A stretch of 64,000 nt of DNA from Natrinema salaciae (GCF_900110865.1 NZ_FOFD01000001.1:186001-250000); one strand, 5' to 3'; positions 33,192 through 42,779 are shown, counted from the first letter of the stretch. Notes: a model not told the origin generated them from the letters alone. A program made the numbers and translations.

Positions 33192-33228
33192 ACCGGGCGG
33201 AGAGACGAACGCGGTCGGGACTCTCCCG

Positions 33229-33999
33229 CTACTCGAACGTCGGGTCCCGATCCTCGACGAACGCGTCCATCCCCTCGCGCTGGTCGTGGGTGCCGAAGAG
33301 GCTCGCGAAAGCGCGTTTCTCGTACCCGAGGCCGCTTCCCTGCGATCCCTCGTAGCCCTGATTGATGGCCTCCTTGGCGGTCCGCATCGCGAACGCCGGT
33401 TTCGCGGCGAGCCGATCGGCCAACTCGTCGGCGACCGTCTCGAGTTCGTCGTCCGCCACGACCTCGCCGAACAGGCCCGCCTCGGCGGCCGACTCGGCGT
33501 CGAGCCGCTCGCCGAGGAAGATCATCCGTCGCGCCGTCTCGTCGCCGACCAGCCGGGGCAGTCGCTGGGTAGCCCCCCAGCCGGGAATGATCCCGAGATC
33601 GATCTCCGTGTTGCCGATCAGCGCCGACTCGCCGGCGACCCGCAGGTCGCAGGCCAGCGCCATCTCGCAGCCGCCGCCGAAGGCGTAGCCGTTGACCGCC
33701 GCGATCGTCGGCGCGGGGAACGCCTCGAGCGCGTCGGCGACGTCGTGGCCGAGTTCGCCCCACTCCTGGGCGGCTTCGGGGGAGAGGTCCCGCATGTATT
33801 TGATGTCGGCGCCGGCGATGAACGCGTCACCCGCGCCCGTCAGGACGAGTGCACGCGCATCCTCGTCCGCGGCCGTCGCGATCGCGTCGCCCATCGCCTC
33901 GAGCGTCTCGACGTTCAACGCGTTGAGCGCGTCGGGTCGGTCAACGGTCAGCGTCGCTACGTCGTCGTCCCACTCGAGTCGGACTGTGTCCCAGGACAT
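33229..33999 (-). CDS. Enoyl-CoA hydratase/isomerase family protein
   Basis: This 256-residue crotonase-fold protein has the oxyanion-hole segments AGADIKYM and GYAFGGGCEMALACDLRVA, with catalytic-type glutamates in GGGCEMAL and NTEIDLGIIPGWGATQRL. It would hydrate trans-2-enoyl-CoA to the (S)-3-hydroxyacyl-CoA in beta-oxidation. The ATG at 33997-33999 (MSWDTVRLEW) matches the usual family start. The upstream open frame is discarded. It is divergent from msrA. Confidence 0.87.
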   Translation of the reverse strand: MSWDTVRLEWDDDVATLTVDRPDALNALNVETLEAMGDAIATAADEDARALVLTGAGDAFIAGADIKYMRDLSPEAAQEWGELGHDVADALEAFPAPTIAAVNGYAFGGGCEMALACDLRVAGESALIGNTEIDLGIIPGWGATQRLPRLVGDETARRMIFLGERLDAESAAEAGLFGEVVADDELETVADELADRLAAKPAFAMRTAKEAINQGYEGSQGSGLGYEKRAFASLFGTHDQREGMDAFVEDRDPTFE

Positions 34000-34126
34000 A
34001 CACCGCCGTTCGTCGGCGACCGCCAAATCCCTTCCCACGCGATTCACGTCGCAATAGCGGGGCGTCACCGCCGACCGACCGATCACACCCGTCACATCTT
34101 TCCTCGGCGGTCCCCTACGGACGCCC

Positions 34127-34657
34127 ATGGAACGAGCCACGTTCGGCGGCGGTTGTTTCTGGTGTACCGAGGCCGCGATGAAAGAGCTCGAGGGCGTGTC
34201 GTCGGTCACCTCCGGCTACGCCGGCGGGCACGTCGAGGAGCCGTCCTACCGCGAGGTCTGTTCCGGGAACACCGGACACGCGGAGGTCGTCCAGGTCGAG
34301 TACGATCCCGACGCCATCGGCTACGACGACCTGCTCGAGGTGTTCTTCGCGACCCACGACCCGACCCAGCTGAACAGGCAGGGGCCCGACGTCGGAACCC
34401 AGTACCGCTCGATCGTGCTCTACCACGACGACGACCAACGGAATCAGGCCGAGGCCTACATCGAGGCCCTCGACGAGGAGTACGACGACGAGGTCGTGAC
34501 CGAACTGGAGCCGCTCGAGACGTTCTACCGCGCCGAAGAGAAACACCAGGACTACTTCGAGAAGCACCCGAACGACGCCTACTGTACGATGCACGCGGCC
34601 CCGAAAGTCGAGAAAGTCCGCGAGAGGTTCGCCGAGAAAGTCACTACGAAGCAGTAA
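34127..34657 (+). CDS. msrA: Peptide-methionine (S)-S-oxide reductase
   Basis: This 176-residue repair enzyme has the MsrA active site GGGCFWCTEAAM near the N terminus, the conserved SGYAGG and YEEVCSGNTGHAE-type segment (here YREVCSGNTGHAE), and FFATHDPTQLNRQGPDVGTQYRS. A C-terminal cysteine in YCTMH could serve as resolving thiol. Full length. No MsrB is adjacent. Confidence 0.95.
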   Translation: MERATFGGGCFWCTEAAMKELEGVSSVTSGYAGGHVEEPSYREVCSGNTGHAEVVQVEYDPDAIGYDDLLEVFFATHDPTQLNRQGPDVGTQYRSIVLYHDDDQRNQAEAYIEALDEEYDDEVVTELEPLETFYRAEEKHQDYFEKHPNDAYCTMHAAPKVEKVRERFAEKVTTKQ

Positions 34658-34777
34658 GAAGGGAAACGAGTCCGTTCGCGTTCGGTTCCCCCTCATGTGG
34701 GATAGCGAGACAGTAGCGGACCACTATAGATACGCAGTCACTAGATAACGATTTACGAGAGTTACATCTCCGCTTAC

Positions 34778-36595
34778 ATGGTCGGCGTATCAGGCAGAAC
34801 GACGAGCGAAGGAACGACCGAAGCGACGTTCGCCGAGTCCCTTGATCCGTTGTTGCATCTCGGCCGATACGAGAAACGGGTCGTTCTCGACGAATCGGAG
34901 CACGCAGTCGGCGTTACGGCCTATCCGGAGTACCCCGTTCGGGTGTACGAAGACGAGAATCGGTGGGTGTATCTCGAGGGGCGGATCTACGACCACGACG
35001 GGTCGCTCGAACGCGAGTTGCTGACGGTCGCTCGGCACGCGCTCGAATCGGATACGGACGCGCTGACGGAGTGGTTGTTGGAGACCGACGGGGAGTTCGT
35101 CGTCGTCGCGGCCGACAAGCGGTCCGGTCGGCTCGCGTTGCTGAACGATCTCCTTGGTCGCCTCCCGCTCCATTATCATCACGACGGCGACTCGTTCGTC
35201 TTCTCTCGCGAGCTCCGCTACATTATGAACTGTCGCGACGTCTCCTTCGATTCGGTGGGTGTCGCCCAGTCCCTCCTGCTCGGCTATACGCTCGGGAGCC
35301 GATCGCTCCTCCGGGACGTCGAACGGCTCCGGCCGGCGACGCTACTGACGTTCGATCCGGCACAGGACAGGCTCACGACGTCGACGCTCCACACGTTCTC
35401 CTTCGACGAGCCCGCCTACGCCGATCGGAGTCGAGAGCGGAACGCGACGGAACTCGTCTCTCGGTTCAGGGCGGCCTGTCGTAGCCGCGCCGGTATCGGC
35501 GACCGCGACGTCGTTTCCCTGAGCGGCGGACTCGACTCTCGGTCCGTCCTCGCCGGCTATCACACCGGGGGGCTGCCGGTCACTGCCGCCACTATGGCGT
35601 CCGAAGCCTACGTCCCGATGCCGGACGTCGAGATTGCGGGCCAACTCGCGGACATCTACGGGATCGACTGGCGGACCTATCGCGTCGATTCCCCCCGAGG
35701 CGGCGACCTCGACACGATCATCAAGACGAAAAACGGACAAATCGGCCTTCTCACGTCGTTCATTATCGATTTCTTTCGCGAGCTTCACGACGACTTCGGT
35801 CCGTCGATGACCTACGTTACCGGGGACGGCGGTGACAAGGTTCTCCCCGATCTGACGCCGGCGAAGCCGCTCGCGGACGACGATCTCATCGACCACATCG
35901 TCCGCGAAAACCGATTCCTGCCGCTCGAGGACGTCTCGGAGATCACCGGCCTGTCGGAGTCGGCCATCGAGGAGAGCATCCGATCCCGGATCGAGACGTA
36001 TCCCGAACGAACGCCCGAAGCGAAGTACGTTCACTTCCTCGTCTCGGAGCGAGCGGTCAACTTCCTGTTCGAGGGGGAAGATCGGAATCGGTTCTTCTTC
36101 TGGAGCACGACGCCGTTCTACTCGCTGCCGTTCTTCCGGTACGCGATGAACTGTCCGACCGATCAGAAGACGCGATACAAGCTCTATCGGTCGTTCCTCC
36201 GTGAGCTCTCCCCCGAGGCCGCGAGCCAGACGCACCCGGACTACAACGCGGCGGTCGATTCGCCGCGTCACGCGGCGACTGCGGTGGTCGACGACCTCCT
36301 CTCACGGTACCCCGGCGCGTTCGAGGTCGTCAAGCCGCTCATCAGGGCGATCAACGGACTCGATACCGATTCGTCGCTTCCCCCGACGACGATCGACTGC
36401 ATCCAGCGCCAGATCGATCAGTGCGACACCGTGGGCGACGTCCTCTCCGCCGACGAGATCCAGCGCTTGCTCGACGCTCACGAGGAGTACGATCGCTCGG
36501 AGATCTTCCGCGTCTTCTCCCTGACCTCGGTCATCGACGACCTTCACTCCACCGAGAGCGTCCTCGAGACACACCCTGAGACGGTCTTCGAGTGA
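34778..36595 (+). CDS. Asparagine-synthetase-like protein without the glutaminase cysteine
   Basis: This 605-residue protein has a degenerate N-terminal glutaminase-like fold (about 1-215, including LEGRIYDHDG and LLNDLLGRLPLHYHHDGDSFVFSREL). It is followed by an Asn-synthetase PP-loop SLSGGLDSRSVLAG and a DGGDKV motif. The second residue is Val, not Cys, so it cannot hydrolyse glutamine in the usual way. Such proteins often occur in surface-glycan or peptide-modifying loci. Here it is alone, with AT-rich leader DNA upstream (34690-34777). The next gene is an exported beta-helix protein. Confidence 0.7.
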   Translation: MVGVSGRTTSEGTTEATFAESLDPLLHLGRYEKRVVLDESEHAVGVTAYPEYPVRVYEDENRWVYLEGRIYDHDGSLERELLTVARHALESDTDALTEWLLETDGEFVVVAADKRSGRLALLNDLLGRLPLHYHHDGDSFVFSRELRYIMNCRDVSFDSVGVAQSLLLGYTLGSRSLLRDVERLRPATLLTFDPAQDRLTTSTLHTFSFDEPAYADRSRERNATELVSRFRAACRSRAGIGDRDVVSLSGGLDSRSVLAGYHTGGLPVTAATMASEAYVPMPDVEIAGQLADIYGIDWRTYRVDSPRGGDLDTIIKTKNGQIGLLTSFIIDFFRELHDDFGPSMTYVTGDGGDKVLPDLTPAKPLADDDLIDHIVRENRFLPLEDVSEITGLSESAIEESIRSRIETYPERTPEAKYVHFLVSERAVNFLFEGEDRNRFFFWSTTPFYSLPFFRYAMNCPTDQKTRYKLYRSFLRELSPEAASQTHPDYNAAVDSPRHAATAVVDDLLSRYPGAFEVVKPLIRAINGLDTDSSLPPTTIDCIQRQIDQCDTVGDVLSADEIQRLLDAHEEYDRSEIFRVFSLTSVIDDLHSTESVLETHPETVFE

Positions 36596-36991
36596 CGAAA
36601 CTGCGGCGGAGACGTGCGGTTCCGGGAGCCGCCGAGACTAACAGTCCGTATTTCGGTCCGGTCAGCGGGCTGTGAGATTCGTTTTCAGGAATATCCTATC
36701 CGACGGTACGTCGTTGTTACTGACGGTCGAGACGGTGTCGAAACCACCCGGAGACACTCACGGCGAGTGGAAAGCCGAATCCAGGTGACCGAACGAAACC
36801 CGCGTAAAAGCCGATCAGCTGCCGGCTTCGGTGTTTTCACCCAGCGTCGCCCACGTTCTTCTTCGAATATTGTTATAGACAAGTATTTCATAATATTCTG
36901 TACATATAGTCACGATTTATTGTATTTCATCGAAATACGTACTAATAGAAGCAAGAAAGTTTATGTTATCTCGACTTTCTCATTTCCCAGT
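36596..36991. other. AT-rich leader region of the beta-helix gene
   Basis: There is no gene in these 396 bases. The last 130 bases (36860-36990) are strikingly AT-rich, with several possible TATA elements. The nearest is TTTATG at about 36960, some 30 bases before the start codon. An in-frame extension of the beta-helix ORF through this region is not credible as protein. Confidence 0.5.
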
Positions 36992-39001
36992 ATGGCACGC
37001 GACTATCCGGGAGGGAGCAGTGAAAATCCCGTCCCCACCGACGAACGGACCACTGAAACGACGATCGACCGGCGCTCGTATCTGAAGCTGGCCGGCGTCG
37101 CAGCGATCGCTACGGGGACGGCGACGGGAGCCGCGAACGCGGCGTCCGGTGAATACGAGACGATTGCCGCGAGCGGCCAGACGATTCGAATCGACTCCGG
37201 GGAGACGTGGGAGAACAAGCTCATCGATCTCGGCACTCGAAATTCGATCACGATCGTCGCGAAGGGGACCGACTGGACGATTCGAAATATCGGCTTTACG
37301 GGCGAAGTCGCGTACGACGACACGCTCTTCGCGGTGGCCGATACGGGCGGTGGCACCTCGCGAATGGAGAACATCTACTTCGACGAGTGTCCGTCCGATC
37401 GACCGACTGGTGGCAGTTACCGAGCGAAGTGCATCTGGGTCGATCCCGATCACAACGGATCGCTCGAGGTATCGCGGTGCAATTTTTCCGCGAACGGAAA
37501 CAACGGCATCTACGGCTCGGCGCCCGCATACAACGGCGACGGTGGCGATATCGTACTCGCCAACTGTTACACCAACGACAGCCACCACACGGGGCTCCGC
37601 ATCGGCGATTGCGGCATGAAAATCGTCGACTCCGTCGTCTACAAGAGCGGTTCCAGTTCCGCGAACCGCGGTATCTGGATCTGGGGCGACGGCGGCGACG
37701 TGGCTACCCTGGAGAACGTCCACGTCATTACGAACGGCGCGGGCGTCGGAATCGATACGAAGAACAGCCCGAACGTGAAGATGACCGACGTGTACACCGA
37801 CGACGGCACCGGGACCGACGGCAACCCCGACCACTTCATCCCCGACGGCTGTCCGGAAAGCGCTAAAGCGGCAGCATCCGGCTCCGGGAACGAGGAGCAG
37901 CCGTCCGACGGCGACGAGTCGGCCGGTGAGGATCTCCCCGAACGTACCCTGACGATCATCGGCCAGGGCGATCCGACGGAGTACTACGTCGAAACGACCG
38001 GCGAGATCGTTCGCAACCCCGACCGCGGGACGCTCGAGAGCCACGACGCGATCGACGGCACGACGGCGACGGGATGGGTGACGACGACGAGCAACGTCGA
38101 CGGGTTCAGGTTCGACGGAGAGCTCGTCGACGTCGGGTTCCACCAGGGGCGTGCGACCGTCGAGGTCGACGGGGAGGAAATCGACCCCGACGAGTACGGC
38201 GAGGAACCCGCTGCCCTCGAGAACACGATCCTGATCGACGGGTTCGGGACAGCGGGCACGAGCCACTACGAGTTCGCCGTCTCCGGCGCCGCCGAGAAGT
38301 CGACGATCAAGGGCGCGACGATCGACGGCGCGGACACCATCGACAGCGGGACCGTCGTCGGTAGCGTCGGCGGCTGGCGCGACGCGTTCCGCTTCGCCGG
38401 CGAGCTCGAATCGCTGACGGTCGACGGCGACGCGCGCGTCTCGGTCAACGGCGAGCTGGTCGACCCCACCGAGTACGGCGCGGAGTTCCCGCACGTCCTG
38501 ACGATCGTCGGTAACGGGTCGCAGGCGGAGTATACGGTCACCGTCGACGGGCGAATCGAGACGATCGCCGGCGACGACTCGGACCGGTACGCGACGGTCG
38601 AGTCGGGCGACACGGTCGTCGGCTCGATCGAGCGAGGCGTTCAGCGCTTCCGCTTTTCCGGTTCGGTCTCGAATCTCACCTTCCACCAGGGGTCGGCCAA
38701 CGTGTACGCCGATCAGGAGGAACTCGACCCCGACGCGTTCGAGTCCGCGCCCACACCCCCGCACTCGATCGTGATCGACGGGAGCGACGCATCGGGCACG
38801 ACCGAATACGAGTTCACGGTCGACGGTGACGTCGTCAAGTCCAGTTATCGCGATGCGACGCTCGAGGGCGGCGACGTGATCGACGGCCGTACCGTCACCG
38901 GGAGCGTCGACGACGATCTCGACGCCTACTGGTTCGAGGGAGACATCACCGACTTCTGGCTGTTCGGAGATGCGTCGGTAGACGTCGAGTACGACGTCTG
39001 A
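36992..39001 (+). CDS. Tat-exported right-handed beta-helix protein with four C-terminal beta repeats
   Basis: This 669-residue protein has a Tat signal (DRRSYLKLAGVAAIATGTATGAANA). It is followed by a pectate-lyase-like beta-helix (about 50-290) with phrases such as NGIYGSAPAYNGDGGDIVLANCYTNDSHHTGLRIGDCG. After an acidic Ser/Glu linker come four related modules of about 85-90 residues, each starting LTI(I/V)GxG or IxIDGxxxxGTxxYEF and containing FRF-G-L. The modules look like carbohydrate-contact or stalk domains. No PGF-CTERM anchor is seen. The ATG at 36992 is preferred. Substrate is unknown. Confidence 0.75.
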   Translation: MARDYPGGSSENPVPTDERTTETTIDRRSYLKLAGVAAIATGTATGAANAASGEYETIAASGQTIRIDSGETWENKLIDLGTRNSITIVAKGTDWTIRNIGFTGEVAYDDTLFAVADTGGGTSRMENIYFDECPSDRPTGGSYRAKCIWVDPDHNGSLEVSRCNFSANGNNGIYGSAPAYNGDGGDIVLANCYTNDSHHTGLRIGDCGMKIVDSVVYKSGSSSANRGIWIWGDGGDVATLENVHVITNGAGVGIDTKNSPNVKMTDVYTDDGTGTDGNPDHFIPDGCPESAKAAASGSGNEEQPSDGDESAGEDLPERTLTIIGQGDPTEYYVETTGEIVRNPDRGTLESHDAIDGTTATGWVTTTSNVDGFRFDGELVDVGFHQGRATVEVDGEEIDPDEYGEEPAALENTILIDGFGTAGTSHYEFAVSGAAEKSTIKGATIDGADTIDSGTVVGSVGGWRDAFRFAGELESLTVDGDARVSVNGELVDPTEYGAEFPHVLTIVGNGSQAEYTVTVDGRIETIAGDDSDRYATVESGDTVVGSIERGVQRFRFSGSVSNLTFHQGSANVYADQEELDPDAFESAPTPPHSIVIDGSDASGTTEYEFTVDGDVVKSSYRDATLEGGDVIDGRTVTGSVDDDLDAYWFEGDITDFWLFGDASVDVEYDV

Positions 39002-39103
39002 TCGCAGCCGGCTCGAGCCGCCGTGGAACGCTCGGGCTACTGACCTGCGTTCACTCGAAGGCTCCACGTTGAATACCGTTCCGCTGCTGCATTCGAGTGA
39101 CCC

Positions 39104-39529
39104 ATGTCTATCGGCAAACTCGGCCCCGAAAACGTCGTCACGACGAGTCCAGACAGCGACCTCGAGGAGGCGACGGAAACGCTAGCCGAGGAAAACGTCG
39201 GTGCGGTCGTCGTCGTCGAAAGCGACGAACCCGTCGGAATGCTCACCGACCGCGACGCGGCGCTCGCGATTCACGAGCACGACGACGTCGGGTCGGTCTC
39301 GATCGAGGACGTGATGACGGCCAACCCGGTAACGGTCCACGAGGACGACGATCCGATCACGATCTCGGAGGCGATCCGGGACAACAACGTCCGCCGGTTC
39401 CCGATCGTCGACGACGACGGCGACCTGGCGGGGATCGCGACGCTGGACGATCTGGTCGCGACGATCGGCGAGGAACTCGAGAACGTCGCCGATACGATCG
39501 AGGCCCAGTCGCCCGAGTACAGCCCGTAG
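39104..39529 (+). CDS. CBS-domain pair protein
   Basis: This 141-residue protein consists of two CBS motifs. The first runs from VVTTSPDSDLEEATETLAEENVGAVVVVESDEPVGMLTDRD and the second from DVMTANPVTVHEDDDPITISEAIRDNNVRRFPIVDDDGDLAGIATLDDL. Such pairs bind adenine nucleotides and act as energy sensors. There is no attached effector domain and no obvious partner. Confidence 0.88.
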   Translation: MSIGKLGPENVVTTSPDSDLEEATETLAEENVGAVVVVESDEPVGMLTDRDAALAIHEHDDVGSVSIEDVMTANPVTVHEDDDPITISEAIRDNNVRRFPIVDDDGDLAGIATLDDLVATIGEELENVADTIEAQSPEYSP

Positions 39530-39648
39530 CGCCGCGCGACCGCGAGCCGAGACGGTTCGAACCCGCGGCCCCGTTCGCCCTGCTCGGTTTCGCCGCTCCG
39601 CCGTCCGGGGAGTGAAAGCTACGTCCGTCTGGCGCACGTCGGTCGCGT

Positions 39649-40866
39649 ATGGATCAAACGGACGTCCTCGTCGTCGGTGGCGGCGCGACCGGCGCCGGAA
39701 TCGCCAGAGACCTCGCGCGCAGGGGTGTCGATGTCACGCTCGTCGAGCGAGACGGCCTCTCGTCGGGTGCCTCGGGGCGCTCCCACGGCCTGCTCCACAG
39801 CGGGGCGCGCTACGCCGAAGCCGACGGGCCCGGCGCGACGGAGTGTCTCGAGGAGAATCGCACCCTGCGACGGATCGCGGGCGCGTGCGTTCGGGAGACG
39901 CGAGGTCTGTTCGTGCAACTGGCCGACGACGACCCGGCGTACTTCGAGGCGAAGCGCGACGCCTGCGTGGACGTGGGAATCCCGACCGACGTCGTCGACG
40001 GCGCGACCGCCCGCGAGGCCGTCCCGGGGCTGTCAGACGACGTCGAGCGGGCGATGTGGGTCCCGGACGCCGTGGTCGTCCCGTCCCGGCTCGTCGCCGC
40101 CAACGCGGCCGGCGCGAGCGAGCACGGCGCGCGAATCCACACCCACGCACCGGTCACGTCGATGACCGTCGAGCGCGGCCGGGTGACGGCGGTCGAACTC
40201 GGCGGCGACGTCGACGACACCGTGTGCCCGGAGTACGTCGTGAACGCGACCGGTCCCCACGCCGGGAAGATCGCGGAGATGGCGGGCGTCTCCGTCGAGA
40301 TGCGACCGACTCGCGGCGTCATGGTCTCGGTCGCGTACGATGGTCTCGAGCCGGTGCTCAACCGGTGCCGGGAGCCCGCGGACGGGGACATCGTCGTTCC
40401 GCACGACGGCGAGGTCGTCCTCGGGACGACGAGCGTGCCGGTCGGCGATCCCGACGACTACGAGCGGGACGATCGGGAGGTCGAGCGGACGGTCGCGGAG
40501 TGTTCGGCGATGCTCCCGTCGGTCGTCGACGCCGACCGCGTTCGGACGTGGTGGGGCGTCCGCCCCCTGTACGAACCCGACGAGGCCGCGCGGGGCGGCC
40601 GCGGAATCTCCCGGGGCTTCCACCTGCTCGAGCACGCCGACGAGGGCGTCGAGAACTGCTGTAGCATCGTCGGCGGCAAGCTGACGACCTACCGGCGGAT
40701 GGCCGAGGCGACCGCGGATCTCGTCTGCGACCGACTCGACGTGGAGGCGACGTGTTCGACCGCGGACGAGCAGCTTCCGGGTGCGTCGGAGCCGGCGCGC
40801 CTCGACGAGTTCGTCCGGCAGTTCGACGGGCAGGGACCCACCGATATCGATCTCGTCGGTCGGTAA
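39649..40866 (+). CDS. GlpA-like FAD-dependent glycerol-3-phosphate dehydrogenase/oxidoreductase (short form)
   Basis: This 405-residue flavoprotein has the FAD-binding VLVVGGGATGAGIARDLARRGVDVTLVERD and the DAO-type core SSGASGRSHGLLHSGARYAE. The C-terminal SIVGGKLTTYRRMAEATADLV is typical of GlpA/GlpD. It lacks the additional C-terminal [2Fe-2S]/BFD-like domain of full GlpA and has no glpB or glpC neighbours. It may therefore be a second copy with another electron acceptor or substrate. Confidence 0.75.
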   Translation: MDQTDVLVVGGGATGAGIARDLARRGVDVTLVERDGLSSGASGRSHGLLHSGARYAEADGPGATECLEENRTLRRIAGACVRETRGLFVQLADDDPAYFEAKRDACVDVGIPTDVVDGATAREAVPGLSDDVERAMWVPDAVVVPSRLVAANAAGASEHGARIHTHAPVTSMTVERGRVTAVELGGDVDDTVCPEYVVNATGPHAGKIAEMAGVSVEMRPTRGVMVSVAYDGLEPVLNRCREPADGDIVVPHDGEVVLGTTSVPVGDPDDYERDDREVERTVAECSAMLPSVVDADRVRTWWGVRPLYEPDEAARGGRGISRGFHLLEHADEGVENCCSIVGGKLTTYRRMAEATADLVCDRLDVEATCSTADEQLPGASEPARLDEFVRQFDGQGPTDIDLVGR

Positions 40867-40961
40867 TTCGTCATCCAGTAGTCGATCCGTCTCGGCGGGG
40901 ACGCGTGGGGGATGGGTCCGAATCGACGGCTAGACTGCGATCGAGAAGCCGACCGGTCGGC

Positions 40962-41321
40962 TCACAGTTCCGACGACAGGTCCGACCAGATACTGTGTCT
41001 CGTCCCGCGGTCGATATCGACGCGCAACTCGTTGTCGTCGTCGAGGCGAATCGAGATCCGGTCGAGGTTGGCGACGTATCGTGACTTCTGGTGGCGACCC
41101 CGGCGGACGCCGACGGCTTCCTCCACGAGTCCGGCGTCGGTCAGGCAGTCGAGCTTTCGGTAGGTCGTCGAGAGCGGATGTGCCGTCGCCTCGGCGATGT
41201 CGTGGACCGTCATCGGCTCCTCGAGAATCGCGATGATCTCCCGGCAGGCCTCGTCGTCGAGCGCGCCGATAACGCGCTCGAACGAGGCGACGTCGTCGGA
41301 CGAGGAGAACTCGAGGGACAT
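40962..41321 (-). CDS. Winged-helix transcriptional regulator
   Basis: This 119-residue protein has an ArsR-like winged helix: FERVIGALDDEACREIIAILEEPMTVHDIAEATAHPLSTTYRKLDCLTDAGLVEEAVGVRR. It is followed by a short beta region (SRYVANLDRISIRLDDDNELRVDI). The ATG at 41319-41321 is chosen. It is divergent from cobO across about 110 bases and could regulate it, though nothing shows this directly. Confidence 0.75.
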   Translation of the reverse strand: MSLEFSSSDDVASFERVIGALDDEACREIIAILEEPMTVHDIAEATAHPLSTTYRKLDCLTDAGLVEEAVGVRRGRHQKSRYVANLDRISIRLDDDNELRVDIDRGTRHSIWSDLSSEL

Positions 41322-41433
41322 GCGTGCAGCGACGTTAGGAGCGAGCCCTAAAGACACGTTTGGTTAGGAGTGTCACAGATCGGACACGGGCGGAGGAGGC
41401 AACTACATGTGCGATCGGTCCGACGGCTCCCGT

Positions 41434-42123
41434 ATGAGCGACGATCGGACGCCCGAGTCCGCGGTCGAGAACACCCCCGGACAGGGACGGACGCCCGAAG
41501 CGGAGGCGATCGAGCCCGCCGCTCCCGAGGAGTTCGGCCTCGTCCAGGTCTGGTGGGGCGACGGAAAGGGAAAGACGACGGCCGCCCTCGGCATGGGGAT
41601 GCGGGCCGCCGGCCACGGCTATCGCGTTCACATGCTCCAGTTCATGAAGGGCGGGGCCTCGAGCGTCGACGCTGTCCGCGGCGAGTACAACGCGATCGCG
41701 GCCCTGCCCGGCATCAGCTACGAGAACCTCGGCCACTACGGCTGGCACGGGATGGCCGACGGGAGCGAGGAGGCCGACCACGAGGCCGAGGCCCAGGCCG
41801 GCCTCGAGCGGGCCCGCGAGCTACTCGAGGCGGCCGAGGCGGCCGACCTCGCCGCGCCGATCGATCTCGACGCGGCTCCCGAAGCCGGGATGCACATGCT
41901 CATTCTGGACGAAGTGCTCTACGCCGCGGATCGGGGCCTCGTCAGTGAAGCAGACGTCCTCGAGCTCGTCGAACGGAAACCCGACGACCTCGAACTCATC
42001 CTCTGTGGCAGTCACACCGAACCGACGTACCTCGAGGAGCAGGCCGACCTCGTGACGAACGTTAGAAAAGTGAAACATCCGATCGACGAGGGACAGCGAG
42101 CGCGGCGCGGGACCGAGTTCTGA
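41434..42123 (+). CDS. cobO: Cob(I)yrinic acid a,c-diamide adenosyltransferase, CobA/CobO type
   Basis: This 229-residue enzyme adenosylates corrinoids. The P-loop WGDGKGKTTAALGMGMRAAGHG sits near residue 50, and MLILDEVLYAADRGL corresponds to the Walker B-like segment. ELILCGSHTEPTYLEEQADLVTNVRKVKHP is the conserved C-terminal part. The ATG at 41434 (MSDDRTPES) is preferred to one nine codons upstream. Another cobalamin gene, cobQ, lies about 4.5 kb downstream. Confidence 0.9.
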   Translation: MSDDRTPESAVENTPGQGRTPEAEAIEPAAPEEFGLVQVWWGDGKGKTTAALGMGMRAAGHGYRVHMLQFMKGGASSVDAVRGEYNAIAALPGISYENLGHYGWHGMADGSEEADHEAEAQAGLERARELLEAAEAADLAAPIDLDAAPEAGMHMLILDEVLYAADRGLVSEADVLELVERKPDDLELILCGSHTEPTYLEEQADLVTNVRKVKHPIDEGQRARRGTEF

Positions 42124-42530
42124 GCGCCGGCGACAGGCGGTATCGGGCGGACTGCCAACCACCCACAGAACCGGCGCGTCGGGGGCTCGCTTGGAGAGAG
42201 CGTCGTATGGGAGGGAGGGTCCGTTTGCGTCCCGAATACCGCTACTTCGCACCCGTTCAGGGTGAGCAGTCTCGAATGAACGCTGTGCGGTCACCCTCGC
42301 CGATCTCGGAGCCAGTCGCGCCGCGACCGGGACCCGCTACAACCAACGTTTCCCACGGCTACCGCGTTCTCGGACGATACTACCTCGTCTAGCGAACCGT
42401 GAGCGATTCGATGCTGCGCGCCACGGTTGCGTAGACGGCTCTCGGCTTTTTCGCTGTGTGAACGGGTTCCTGCGGCCTGAACGATTCAAATTCGATTCGC
42501 TTTTACTCGCAAACGTATGTATTAGCAGTA
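42124..42530. other. Intergenic region between cobO and a small membrane protein
   Basis: These 407 bases contain no supportable gene. The last 70 bases are AT-rich and hold a TATA-like CTTTTAC about 30 bases before the ATG at 42531. Confidence 0.45.
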
Positions 42531-42779
42531 ATGATACAGATTGAATTAAGCGAAGGTGCGAAAAATGGAATCGCTATCCTCCTCCTTCCACTCTCGACCC
42601 TGGTCTTACTCACGAACGAAGTTCTGTATCAACTGAGCCTCCTCGCTGACGCCGATCCAGGTATCATCGACGAGGTCGCACCTGTAATCGGCTGGGTAGT
42701 ACTCGTTTCAGCTGTGGCGTATCTACTTGTCGGTCTTCGGAGGTACCTGCCCGTGGTTGATTTCAGGGAACGGCGCTGA
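42531..42779 (+). CDS. Small two-helix membrane protein
   Basis: This 82-residue protein has two hydrophobic segments (about 13-36, IAILLLPLSTLVLLTNEVLY, and 50-68, IGWVVLVSAVAYLLVGL) and a short charged tail. Function is unknown. Its TGA stop is followed by 90 further open codons in the same frame that run into the next ABC ATPase gene. Confidence 0.55.
   Translation: MIQIELSEGAKNGIAILLLPLSTLVLLTNEVLYQLSLLADADPGIIDEVAPVIGWVVLVSAVAYLLVGLRRYLPVVDFRERR

Noticed and set aside
36614-36991. In-frame 126-codon extension before the beta-helix protein
   Set aside because: It runs through AT-rich promoter DNA. The Tat signal belongs at the N terminus, which requires the ATG at 36992.
42207-42392. 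61-codon frame between cobO and the small membrane protein
   Set aside because: It has no promoter at suitable distance, low-complexity Arg/Pro content and no recognisable motif.
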